A DNA stretch of 64,000 bases. It comes from Azorinus chamasolen. Lineage: Eukaryota; Mollusca; Bivalvia; Cardiida; Solecurtidae. Position numbers and translations under genes: made by a program. Positions 43,435 through 53,830 of this stretch are shown here, in pieces (the first letter of the stretch is position 1; each line of letters begins with the position of its first letter). The notes beneath the pieces are model-generated. The model saw only the letters and a list, made by a program, of their open reading frames with translations. It ran no database searches and had not been told where the DNA came from. The stretch lies in contig OY755242.1 of the NCBI GenBank assembly GCA_963576725.1, forward strand, positions 9,391,132 through 9,455,131. Direction: 5' to 3'.

Positions 43435-43577
43435 TACAGTAAACTCTCTCTAAACCGGAAGGTATATTTGGTATAAATATCAGTCTTGGATACAGGTGGC
43501 AGCTTAATGCAGCCACCTGTCTAAATGTATCTAAATTCTTCTCCAATATATTTCCGGATATGAGGGGTTTTACTGTA
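43435..43577. mobile_element. 143-bp foldback MITE, pogo-like ends
   Basis: Ends TACAGTAAACTCTCTC and, reversed, TACAGTAAAACCCCTC, with ACCGGAAGGTATATT and TCCGGAAATATATT also pairing. The core ACAGGTGGC-AGCTTAATGCA-GCCACCTGT is a perfect 9-base stem (43492-43520). TA at both ends fits a TA target. It begins 16 bases past the stop of the exon to its left. Confidence 0.6.
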
Positions 43578-44529
43578 TATGATATGAACTGTTGTTTTGT
43601 ATGCGTTGATACAGTGTGCATATATTTATACAATATACATGTAGTTTGCAAATTCTAACGTTTGTATTGAAATCGTATATTTTCGTAGAGGCGGCACTTG
43701 AAACGGAAACGCTTTGGGATTTCTAATCATAAGACATTTCAAACAGTGTAGACCTATATCACCGTATACGGCGGTCTCCCTATTTCCGACAAGAACAGTC
43801 AACAACCGACAAGAACAGACAAGAAGTAATAATTCCATTTAAGACTGAAACAATAGAATAATTTATACATATATGCACTAGTAATAATATAAGATAATGA
43901 TTTAAATGCTAAAAATGCATTTTTGGAGCTTATAAACCCCTCAATATCCCGCAATACCTTTACCGACAAGAAATTCTGCTGACCGCACATACAGACAAGA
44001 AATTCGTATGCCCTATTGCATAGGACAATGTTATTAACAATTCCATTTAAGATTGAAAAATAGTCATCTTATCAAATTATATGTTTTGTGTATCACCATA
44101 TATAAAGAGTGTTTAATAAAGTGTAATGTTGAAAATGCAATTATACGGATGTATTAGGTCAATAGATTAACACAGCACTGATTTCTTGACAGTATCCGCG
44201 CGACTTCTTGTCGGCAGCACATGATCGAGCAGCGTTTAAATACATATAGATAAATATAGATGGTAAATAAATGTACATACATGTAATGTATATCATAAAT
44301 TACCATTGTATATCCCACCACCGACTATTTAGATCCAGTTTTATCTCTAAAATACAGTAGAACCTGTTTTAGAGGCCATCCAAAAGAGGTGGACTTGAGC
44401 TTTTTTATTATTTTTGCCTTGCTTTTTAATACTCTTGTGTTCAGTAAAGGAATGTTCTATAGTATATTTGTTGTTTGATAAGTACAATCAAGCCAATCTA
44501 AACCGGAATTAAGATAGTAAGCAATTTAA
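43578..44529 (+). repeat. GACAAGAA-punctuated sequence
   Basis: GACAAGAA occurs at about 43789, 43809, 43818, 43965 and 43993, and its complement TTCTTGTC near 44205. Two stretches open with AATTCCATTTAAGA[CT]TGAAA (43830 and 44038). It looks like a decayed tandem family. A half MITE end (TACAGTAGAACCTGTTTTAG) is at 44355. No gene. Confidence 0.4.
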
Positions 44530-44770
44530 TGTGCTGTTTTTAGTTTTAGTGTCTCCATCCCTCTCCCCCTCCCCCAATACACTCTCCTCTTCTCTCCGTC
44601 TCTCCTACGCTCTTTCCCCTCGTCCTTCATCCATTTCAGTATGTCCTTTCCTGCTACAGTTTGTCTCTCCATCCCTCTATCCATCTCATCTCTCGCTTTG
44701 CTACCATTTCTTTCCACCCCTCTTTCATACATGTACTACCATCAACCCTCGTTCAGTCTCTCATTGTCCA
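44530..44770 (+). other. Pyrimidine-rich tract
   Basis: Almost pure C and T (CTCCATCCCTCTCCCCCTCC, TCTCTCCGTCTCTCC). Similar sequence continues at 47086-47200, after the array element, so one pyrimidine tract was split by that insertion. Frames here are artefacts. Confidence 0.7.
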
Positions 44771-45606
44771 TTTTTAGCTCACCTGAGCCAAAGGCTCAAG
44801 GTGAGCTATTGTGACCGCCTGTCGTCCGTCGTCCGTCTGTCCGTCTGTCCGTCCGTCTGTCCGTTCACTTTTATTTCAAATTACTTCTTTTCCTAAACCA
44901 CTGGGAGGATTTCAACCAAATTTCACAGAAATGTACCTTAGGATGTCCTCTATCAGTTTTGTTAAAATCATGACCCCCGGGCAAAAAATGGCCCCGCCCC
45001 ACTACTTTTACAGGTTTTTTTTTTAAATCTTTAAAAATCTTCTTCTCTGAAACCACAATTTCTAGAGCTTTGATATTTGGTATATAGCATCATCTAATGG
45101 TCCTTTACCAAGTTTGTTAAAATGATGACCCCCGGGCCAAAAATGGCCCTGCCCTGGGGCTTGTAGTTTTTACATAGAGTTATATAGGGAATCCTTTAAA
45201 AATCTTTTTGTCTAAAACCACATAATCTAGAGCTAAGATATTTGGTATGAAGCATCACCTAATATACCACTACCAGGTGTGTTCAAATAATGACCCCTGG
45301 GCCATAAATGGTCTCACCCTGGGGTTTTATGCTCTGTAACACTTAAGAGGTAATTTCCTCACAGTTATTTCCCTTGTCCCATCAGCATAGCCATAAGGGA
45401 CAAAGGGAGATAACTGCATTGGAGTGCTAGTATCATTCTATTTATAACTATTTATAGTAAAATGTTGAAGGTGAATCAGTGTAGCTGTTTTAGAAGGCAT
45501 AGAAGGCAGTTCAAAGATAACAGCTTCTGGGAAGTAAAATCTCTCCAGGTCAATGCATGACTCTTAACTCTTTGCATGCTAGTGGTGAAACTGTGATTAC
45601 CTATGC

Positions 45607-45669
45607 AAACAGTTTGGATCCAGATGAGAGGCCGCATACTGCGGCATCTCATCAGGATCCAAACTGTTT
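45607..45669. repeat. Foldback palindrome
   Basis: AAACAGTTTGGATCC pairs with GGATCCAAACTGTTT, and GATGAGA-GCCGCA with TGCGGC-TCTCATC around TAC. It is the longest stem of the palindrome set in this window. Confidence 0.85.
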
Positions 45670-46461
45670 GTCATCTTAACCATATTTTTGCAAAAAAATG
45701 AAAGTAAGTTTATTTTAAGAATTGAAGCAGATGACAATAACTTTTTGTTGCAGACGAAACATTAAGGGCATTTTGACCCATTAACCCCAGTGTGTAGTGT
45801 GAGTGATGTTACATGGTGTCTTCCAATGTCTCTCAAATTAGATGTGAGAGATATAGGAAAGTAACAACTCAGCCAATCAAGGAAAATGATCAACATCTAG
45901 ACTTTTGATCTGGGTCCAAACCCAACTGATGTAAGTCATGGTAATGTTTAAGAAAACTGTGAAAACATGATTATGCAATGGCCCAACTGATATAAGTCAT
46001 GGTAATTCTTAAGAAAACATGATAATCCCCCCCCTAACAGTGATAGGTGTTGAACTTACTACTGTGGATTAAGTCTGCTGCCCCAAAAAGCATCTTAAAT
46101 ATAACTTTTTATAAAATTTGATGACAACACATTAAAAAGTCCTAAAATGTCTGAATCTTGTAAGATATTAATGAAATAACTGAGTAAATATAACTTAATT
46201 ATAACAGTAGACGTAACTCTTCTCAATTTCAATTGTTAAAAATACTAATGACCCGTTTAATTGAATTATCATCAGATATTCACACCTAGAGCTAGACTTA
46301 TTTCTAAACACCTATTAACCCTTAACCTGTTTGCTTTGACAAAAATTGATCTGGGACTACTCTTGTTTGCTAATGCTTGAAAAAATTGTTAATGCCATAA
46401 ATAGAAGTTTTAGCTTTGAAAAAAACTGTAAAATCAAATCTATACCTTGTCAAATGTAAAA

Positions 46462-46667
46462 AGAGCAGACCCTGATCAGACAGCTTCTATAGCAGCCGTC
46501 TGATCTAGTCTACTCTTATTTTTAAAGTGTAAAACACATTATTTCTCTGAAGAGAAGTTTTTGCTTTGACAAAAACTGTAGAATCCGATCTATATTGTGT
46601 AAGAAACAGAGAAGACCCAGATCAGACAGCTTCCATAGGAGTCGTCTGATCTGAGTCTATTCTGTTT
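46462..46667. repeat. Two AGACCCAGATCAGAC palindromes in tandem
   Basis: First at 46462-46515 (AGAGCAGACCCTGATCAGAC.. GTCTGATCTAGTCTACTCT), second at 46605-46667 (AACAGAGAAGACCCAGATC..GATCTGAGTCTATTCTGTT). Both carry the centre CAGCTTC-TATAG/CATAG-variants. Single copies lie at 18131, 37201 and 42061. Each is embedded in 'AAACAGC..GAGGGAAAGGGTTAA' context. Confidence 0.8.
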
Positions 46668-47186
46668 GCTAATGCATAAAAACAGCTTCATATGAGGGAA
46701 AGGGTTAAACGATTTTTAAAGATATTCTTATTGGTCATTTCACACAAAAACTGGCATTATGTACTGCCTAGCACTCTATTTGCCTATATACCTGGGTCAA
46801 GGTATAATTGCATAGCTTTATTGAAGTCATTCTCAAAGACCAGTTTTAGGCATTTTGAGCTAAGGCAAAAATGGCACAAGTTGTAAACAGTTTAGATCTT
46901 GGTCAACCAGTCACTTGGTATTAGTTCTGAATTCAGTTCAAGTTTATTCAGCAGTGAAAGGGTGAAAGCAGTGCACTAAGCTTATTTCATCTGCTAGAAA
47001 TGTTGTCAACTGAAAAACTAACATGTCAATATACATGTATTACTCTAACTCAGGTGAGCGATATAGGGCCAATGGCCCTCTTGTTTCTCTCCGCGCCACC
47101 ACCCTCTTGCTCCCTCACACATTCTTTCCATCCCTCTCCTCCATTCAGTCTTCCCTCTCAGCCCCTTTCCTCAATTTCTCAGTCAT

Positions 47187-48608
47187 TTGCTGCCACTCTC
47201 TCTGTCAAAACTAGACCCCCCAGATGTGATAACCCAACTGGGGGTGGACACACCAAACAAATTCACCTTAGACCACTCAGATGTGATCACCCATCTGAAG
47301 GTGGATGCATCAATCCAACCCAGCTTAGACCCCCCAGATGTAAACACCCACCTGGGGTTAGATATTTGTATGCAAACCCCTCCCAAAGCTATAGAAATGG
47401 ATAATGGGGAAGTGTCATGCTCAAAATTTGACACTATTTATGACAGTTTTCACCCCCAATCTGATCCGGAGGAAGACTGGCTAGATACGCCAGTAAACTG
47501 TGATATAAACCCAGATTGTGACTATGAAACTCTAGATTGTGACATATCCTTAGACACATCAGTGTCTGAGACTAGCAGTTATGACATTTTTGAACAATTA
47601 AGGAAAGCAAAACATGAAAATAAAAAGAGACCTATTCTCAGTCATGTAAATATAAATAGCATACGATACAAATTTCAAGACCTTAGACAGATCCTTGACG
47701 ATAAACTGACCGATTTTCTATTAATTTCAGAGACCAAAATCGATGATAGCTTTAGTGACAATTTATTTAGTGTTGATGGATACAAAATACACCGTAGAGA
47801 TAGAAATGCTCACGGTGGTGGAATTATGACTTTTGTCAGAGCAGATCTACCTTTTAAACGCAGAAAAGACCTAGAATGCCCAGACTTAGAATGCATGTGT
47901 TATGAACTAACCATGAATAAACGTAAGTGGGGTATTCTAGGTGTTTACAGACCACCTTCTTTCAATAATAATACTTTCGAAACAGAATTGACTCATTGTC
48001 TAGATAAAATGTTTATCAACTATGAAAACCTGATATGCATTGGAGATCTGAATTATGATCTACTTAAAAGGGATAAGTGTAAGCCACTTGTAAATGTATG
48101 TGACAATTTTAACTTAGAAAATATTGTCAAAGACCCAACATGTCACACAAAACATGACACACCAACATTAATAGATGTTATATTGACAAACTCAAAAAAT
48201 TTGCTATGCAAAACATTGAATTTTAACTGTGGCCTCAGTGATTGCCATAATTTTATTGCGACTTCACTTAGGGAACAATGTCAAATGGTACCAAAGAAAA
48301 CAGTTGCCTGTAGAAGCTACAAACAATTTGATAAAGATAGCTTTAATGAAGAGCTTTCTCAGGTTCCATTTCATACAGCACATATATTTGATGATATTGA
48401 TGACATATACTGGGCACATGAATACATGCTTAAAGATTTATTAAATGAACACGCCCCAATAAAAGAAAAAAAACGAGAAGAAATCCCCCACCATATATTA
48501 ACTCCCAATATCGAAAAGTCATTTACAAAACCAGAAATGCAAAAAATAAGTACTTTAATAAAAGATCAAATCCCAACTGGCAAGAATATACCAGACTCAG
48601 AAACCTGA
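47187..48608 (+). pseudogene. LINE endonuclease with N-terminal 19-residue repeats
   Basis: Residues about 9-60 are 2.7 copies of a 19-residue unit (LDPPDVITQLGVDTPNKFT type). An acidic stretch follows, then the endonuclease: SHVNINSIRYK, LISETKID, HGGGIMTFVR, LGVYRPPS, ICIGDLNYDLL, TLIDVILTN, LSDCHNFIAT, the normal N, E, GDLN and SDH positions. The frame is lost near 48566 ahead of the linker; reading continues in another frame (NWQEYTRLRNLKTKLKR). It would nick target DNA for target-primed reverse transcription. Confidence 0.85.
47213..47370 (+). repeat. 57-bp in-frame tandem repeat
   Basis: Units begin AGACC at 47213, 47270 and 47327; the third is partial. The period of 57 keeps the reading frame, giving a 19-residue repeat. 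Confidence 0.85.
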
Positions 48609-49912
48609 AAACAAAACTGAAAAGAGTATCTATCTCAGTATATTTCAAAGAAAGGTGTGATGGTGGACCAAAATCTAAAGACTTTTGGCCAACCATCAAA
48701 CCATTCCTTTCCCAAAAGACGACACTGAAATCAGACAACCCTATTATTCTGACAGATAAAGAAAATGACTCTTTGATATCGGATCAAAATATAGTGGCTC
48801 ACAAATTAAACTCTTTCTATATAAATATAGCAAAAAATATAGGGATAAATAACAATACTCCAGTAGACAATGAACATCCTAGTGTAAAAAATATAAATAG
48901 CATGGGAAATAACAACAGCTTCAACTTCACACATGTAACAGAAGAGCAGATAAAGCACTGCATAAATAAACTTGACTCTAAGAAAGCAACTGGAGTGGAT
49001 TCAATACCTCCAAAGATAATAAAAGCAGGCCAAACTGCTCTGGCCAAACCAATTAAAAATATTGTAAACACAATGATCGACAAAAGCCATTTCCCGGAAA
49101 AACTTAAACTTGCCCAAGTTACACCTATTTTTAAGAAAGACGATCCTTTTATAGAAAAAAACTACAGACCTGCAAGTATCTTACCAACAATATCAAAAAT
49201 ATATGAAAGAATATTAAGTGATCAACTCACCACATTCTTCGAAAATATTTTTCACCCATATTTATCAGCCTTCAGAAAAACATATAGCTGCCAAACAACC
49301 CTATTAAGACTAGTGGAAGACTGGAAAAAGGTTTTAGACCAAAATGAATGTGTTGGTGCAATTTCGATGGACCTATCTAAGGCTTTTGACTGCCTACCGC
49401 ATAATCTTCTCTTTTTAAAACTTAAAGCATATGGGCTGGCTGACAGTGCAGCTAATCTTATGCTAAACTACTTAACACATAGAAAACAAAGGGTAAAAAT
49501 AGGGAATACCACCAGTGATTGGGATGAAATACTAAAAGGCGTCCCACAAGGCTCTATACTCGGGCCTCTGGTTTTTAATATTTTCTTAAATGACATCTTC
49601 TATACATGTAATAAACCTACTCTCTACAACTATGCCGACGACAATACACTATCATACTGCCATAAAAATCCAAAAGTACTTAAAGAAACACTTCAAACAG
49701 AATGCCAAACACTCATACAATGGTTTGATGACAACCAAATGCAAGCTAATCCAGAGAAATTCCAAGCTATTTGTGTGGGTGTTAAAGCAAACAGAGACAT
49801 AAATTCTTTTCAAATAGGCCAAAATGAAATAATCTGTGAGGATGAAGTCAAATTACTTGGTGTCACACTAGACCATAAACTAAACTTTGACTCACAAATA
49901 ACTGATATATAA
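48566..49912 (+). pseudogene. LINE reverse transcriptase
   Basis: The frame enters upstream of its first Met, through CDGGPKSKDFWPTIKPFLS. LDSKKATGVDSIPPKIIK, VTPIFKKDD, NYRPASILPTISKIYERI, MDLSKAFDCLPHNLL (motif A), KGVPQGSILGPLVFN (B), YADDNTLS (C), QMQANPEKFQAI and KLLGVTLDHKLNFD. All catalytic positions are present. Stop TAA at 49910-49912 results from loss of two bases in an AT run; coding goes on in the next frame. Confidence 0.88.
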
Positions 49913-49913
49913 A

Positions 49914-50468
49914 AAAGCAGCTAAACAGCTAATTGTCTTACAGAGACTTAGCAAATTCTTAAATGAACCAACCAGATTGCTTATTTTTAAATCTTTTATC
50001 AGATCAACTTTTAACTATTGTCCTTTAATATGGCATTTCTGTAGCAAAACAAACACTGAAAAACTGGAAAAAATCCAATATAGAGCCCTAAAGATTGTTT
50101 TTAAGGATTATACATCATCTTATGAAACACTCCTCAATAAAGTAAATCTTACTACCTTACACCTCAACAGGATGAGACCTATTGCTATTGAAACTTTTAA
50201 ATGCATGAATAATCTGTCACCAGAATATTTACAATCACTTGTTGAATGTAAACATACTAACTATTCTTTCAGATCTCAGAATACACTGGAGATCCCAAAT
50301 GTACGGACAGTGAGGTATGGGAAAAGCTCATTTAGATTTGAGGCCGTCCGGGTGTGGAACAGCCTTCCAAACAACATAAGAACAGTTGATAGATACAAAG
50401 ACTTCCTAAGACTGATCCGCACCTGGACAGGCCCCAAGTGTAAATGTGCAATGTGCATGCAGACCTGA
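49914..50468 (+). pseudogene. LINE C-terminal domain
   Basis: It continues the RT in a shifted frame: KKAAKQLIVLQRLSKFL, FNYCPLIWHFCSKTNTEKLE, IQYRALKIVFKDYTSSY, VRVWNSLPNNIR and the Cys cluster GPKCKCAMC just before TGA. This tail is standard for Jockey-group elements common in invertebrates. A clean terminal domain argues for recent decay. Confidence 0.8.
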
Positions 50469-51278
50469 TTGGTCTTTGCTCCATGACATATGCATGGCTT
50501 TACAGTGTGTTTTATTTGCTTTCTGCATATGTGCTTCTAGCTTTGCATGTTTTATATATACAAAAGGTATTTTTCTATAATTTTTATTAATTTTATACCT
50601 TTGTGATATGAATTTCATAAATGTCCTAAAATGTACTGTAAAAAGTTGTATTGCAGAACTGTGATAAACATACTTTCTTAAATACTTGTATTGTAGAACT
50701 GTGATAAACATATTAAAATAATATTTGTTTTTGCAGAACTGTGATACATTAAAACAAACTTTTAATCAAGCTGGCTAACTCAGAGACATATGTATATATA
50801 TATGCCGCTGTCTAATCCATCTGTGATATACAAGTATAATAGTTCTTATAGATTACTTACAATTTTTGTGATAACATGTATGATAGACAAAAGTCTGTGA
50901 TATTGCTCTCTTGTTTTTTAACAGTAGATCAACATAATAAAGTGATGAGGTTTTACTCAATGGAAAGGGAGAGAACTGCGGTACATTATATGAATTTCAA
51001 TAACCATGGTTGCCTCCCTTTGCATGGATCTAGTGCTTTTTAGTGCAATTAATGCTAAATTACGCTTTATTCAGTTGTTGTGTGCATGCCCTGCCCCTTT
51101 GTGCTTTTTTCCTTGTTTCTTTTTATGATTGCATGACATTGTACATTGTATTTAATTTAATTTGTTTTTTTACATATGTTTGTCGGAAAATAGCTCATGA
51201 GCTAATGTTATTTGTTATTTATATCCGACGTAAAATAAAATTTCTTGTATCTTGTATCTTGTCTCCCCCAACAGTCCA

Positions 51279-51570
51279 TGTTACTGCTGTAGATATAGAT
51301 AGTTGGGTTAGTAGCCTCCTTGCATTAGTTGATTAGTAGCCCCTTCGTAGTTCTTTCCCTTTGCGATGACTCGCCTTTCCCGGCAAAATCTGGAGGAAAC
51401 ATGCTGCGTTAACAAATGCGATAATATTGCGATTTCCTTGCGAACTTCCAAGCCCAAAGAGGTAATACCACTATAAACATGTTACATATGTATTTCTCCT
51501 TACACACGCTGTTTGTGCATTGTTGATATTGTCGGATTATGATGTCTTTGCGTCTTTTCTGCAATTGTGT
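51279..51570 (+). repeat. BEL/Pao 5' LTR, left part
   Basis: It matches 63682-63973 with two visible differences (G/A near 51307, G/T near 51544). The LTR resumes at 55908 (GTGTATTGAACAG). The copy starts nine bases after TCTCCCCCA at the LINE tail. Confidence 0.92.
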
Positions 51571-51920
51571 TAAAGTAGCCCAGTGTTTGCTCTGGAAGTC
51601 TACTTTAAACCTACTGGCTAACGAGAGAGTAATAGAATAACTCACAGTTTGTAAGGACAAGCCTCTCCTGTCCAGTCCGGTTGGCTGTCAGTAGGCAACT
51701 GCATAGAGTCCAGTACCACGCTCGCGCGCTTCGAATCGGCTGACTCTGATGTCAACAACACATCGCACATGCGCGTCACAACATTCCCCCCCCCCCATCT
51801 TTATCCTGAAGGTCTGGGCCCTCAGGAATGGATGCTGCTGTATGTTGACTGGAGCGGTAGGCGGCACTTGGACTATTCTAGTCTTCCTGGGAACCGGATC
51901 TGGACGATAGGTACCTTTGA

Positions 51921-52108
51921 CTGAAAGTCTTAAAGGTCCTAAACTTAATGAACCTCCGACTGAAAGCCTGAAAGGTTCCTGAACTTTACAAACCTTGGGC
52001 TGAAAGCCTCAAAGGTTCTTAAACTTTACAAACCTCGGGCTGAAAGCCTCAAAGTTTCTTAAACTTTACAAACCTCGGGCTGAAAGCCTCAAAGGTACTT
52101 TAACTTAT
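51921..52108. repeat. 40-bp tandem repeat, about 4.7 copies
   Basis: Units CTGAAAGCCTCAAAGGTTCT, TAAACTTTACAAACCTCGGG and variants, near the 3' LTR of the Ty3-type element (minus orientation). Confidence 0.85.
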
Positions 52109-52299
52109 CATGTTCAGTGTCTGGAAGACTGCTACCTGAACATGAAACATTTCCGAAACAGCCAGTGCGTCATGGTCTAAAAGACAACCTGAAGCCTCTG
52201 ACTTCGAAATATACTGAGCTCCTTAGCCTGGATGGCTCTGGACTCCTGAAAAGCTCTGAGTTTCAGGGACTGAAAGTCCCATAACTCCAGAACTAGAAT

Positions 52300-53230
52300 T
52301 CACCTCAATTCCTGGTGCTCGAACAGAATCATACAAGCTATCGGAAACGTGAGACTTACTGCTGCCTCATTCACTAAGTAAAATGTATCCGCGTGTAAGC
52401 AATATTTACAACTGTCACAGGGTAGATCCGTTGGCTTTATACCAGCAACATATGCTGAGCATTGAGTCAAAGGATCAGGGATCCTGGAAATCACATCTGC
52501 ATTCCTATGCTTTACTCCAGCCCGATGCTTAACCACTATATTTACTGAGACAATTCTTTCAACCATCGGGCTAGCTGCCCCTGTGATTTCTTAAACCGTA
52601 ACAACCAAGTTAAACTGGAATGATCTGCCCAAGCAAGTAATACCGGAAATGCCTGGTAAACTGGATGATAATTTAGAACTCTTTCCTGGTTGTACCGTAT
52701 ACTCCGGAGTCAATGAGAGGCTGCTGAAAGCAATCACTCTTTCCACTCCGTTCTGTATCTGTATCAATTCCGCTCTGATAGCTGTATACGAGGCATAGAT
52801 CTACATCCAAGATAAATGGATCTTGACTATTCGGCAAAGCCAACATTGGGTGTGAAGTCAATGCCTTCTTCAAAGCCTCAAATGCCGTCTGTTCCAAAGG
52901 ACCCCACTTGAATAGATTCTTGCCAGTTGACCTATAATAAAGCTGTGTCAACTTAGGACATATGGTAATTGGCCAAACCAAGGAACCTTTCAACATCCTC
53001 GGATGAAGCTGGAACTTGCTACTGAGCCATGCCATGGTTTCTACAACGCCAGCATCCTTAGAAACCATGAACAGGCAGTTTCCACTGACATTTCTCCCAA
53101 GAAACTACTTCTTCCCGGAAGAAAAAACAACTTTCTTGGCCTAAACTTCAAGCTATATGCTATTCAAATGGTCCTCAAAAGCCCTTTTCATAAAGGGAAA
53201 GTATCCTTTACAGAGACAACATAGAGTGCC
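52300..53230 (-). pseudogene. Ty3-type pol remnant: RT thumb and RNase H
   Basis: From the right: a broken thumb region (AKKVVFSSGKK, FLGRNVSGN), then HPRMLKGSLVWPIT, KNLFKWGPLEQTAFEALKKA and LTSHPMLALPNSQDPFILDV (the RT/RNase H joint), a frame loss, then VKHRAGVKHRNADVISRIPD, the usual RNase H end. The palm with the catalytic Asp pair and the whole integrase are absent. It cannot support transposition. Confidence 0.82.
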
Positions 53231-53830
53231 CTGTAATCAATGCACCATTGAAATATCTCTGGCAGTTCTCTGCTTGCTCACTAACGGAACTCTTTTCTCA
53301 GCACTGCCACTGGAAGTCTGCTTGCTGACGACTTTGAGTTTCATCTAAAACAGAGTCTACAACTCGCGCACAAGCTACAATATAATTACTGACCAAACCA
53401 CCTTGCAGGGTACTCTGTTACTCTCAAAACTATCTCTTTATTCCATGGTTTCTCTTTTAAACTTTGGTCTACATGTATTTGCGTTGAAAGGATAGTGATC
53501 TCGGCCCCGAAATAAATTCTAGCCTTAACCTTTCTCCCCCCAACCTTAATATGAAAAAGCACAGATTGTGTTTAAGATCTGACAGCAGACTAGATGCAGA
53601 TCCAACACCTTCCTTGCAGTCTTTTTTATGTAACCTGTGAGTATGAGTACCTGCTCCTGCATCAGTCGATTCAGGACTGAAAGTCATCTGAACTGACCTA
53701 AAACTTTTCCATTTTCTGATGAAAGTTGACTGGAAGTCATTCTTTCCGAAGATTAATGCTCTCTAAAGGTTCCTAAAGATTCCTAGCCACTGACATTGCC
53801 TTGATGTGCGACCCTTAACCCCAGTCTTTA
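53231..53830 (-). other. Decayed gag-pol junction of the Ty3-type element
   Basis: No frame of note; the protease and RT palm expected here were not found. A deletion between gag and pol is the simplest reading. Confidence 0.5.

Larger units (their letters stand above)
44776..47085 (+). mobile_element. B4-type hairpin-ended element, complex interior
   Basis: 5' hairpin AGCTCACCTGAGCC..GGCTCAAGGTGAGCT, GTCCGTCGTCCGTCTGTCC, two to three B units to about 45340, then unrelated AT-rich interior with three foldback palindromes, and the end AACTCAGGTGAGCGATATAG, GGGCC-AAT-GGCCC, TCTTGTT. Its 3' part recurs inverted at 36773-37417. The interior is probably captured or inserted sequence rather than array. 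Confidence 0.75.
47088..51262 (+). mobile_element. Jockey/CR1-group LINE, nearly full length
   Basis: Pyrimidine-rich leader, endonuclease, reverse transcriptase, C-terminal domain, then about 790 bases of 3' UTR ending in a short tandem tail CTTGTATCTTGTATCTTG (51244-51262), the microsatellite-like tail usual in this group. Two frameshifts break the ORF. The 5' limit is uncertain because the leader resembles the pyrimidine tract at 44530. Confidence 0.8.

Noticed and set aside
43160..43651. 163-codon minus ORF
   Set aside because: Shadow of the GC-rich MULE-like exon and MITE on the other strand.
44531..44896. Ser/Pro-rich ORF
   Set aside because: Translation of a pyrimidine tract.
52673..53068. 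Functional Ty3-type polymerase
   Set aside because: Palm, catalytic Asp pair and integrase are missing.
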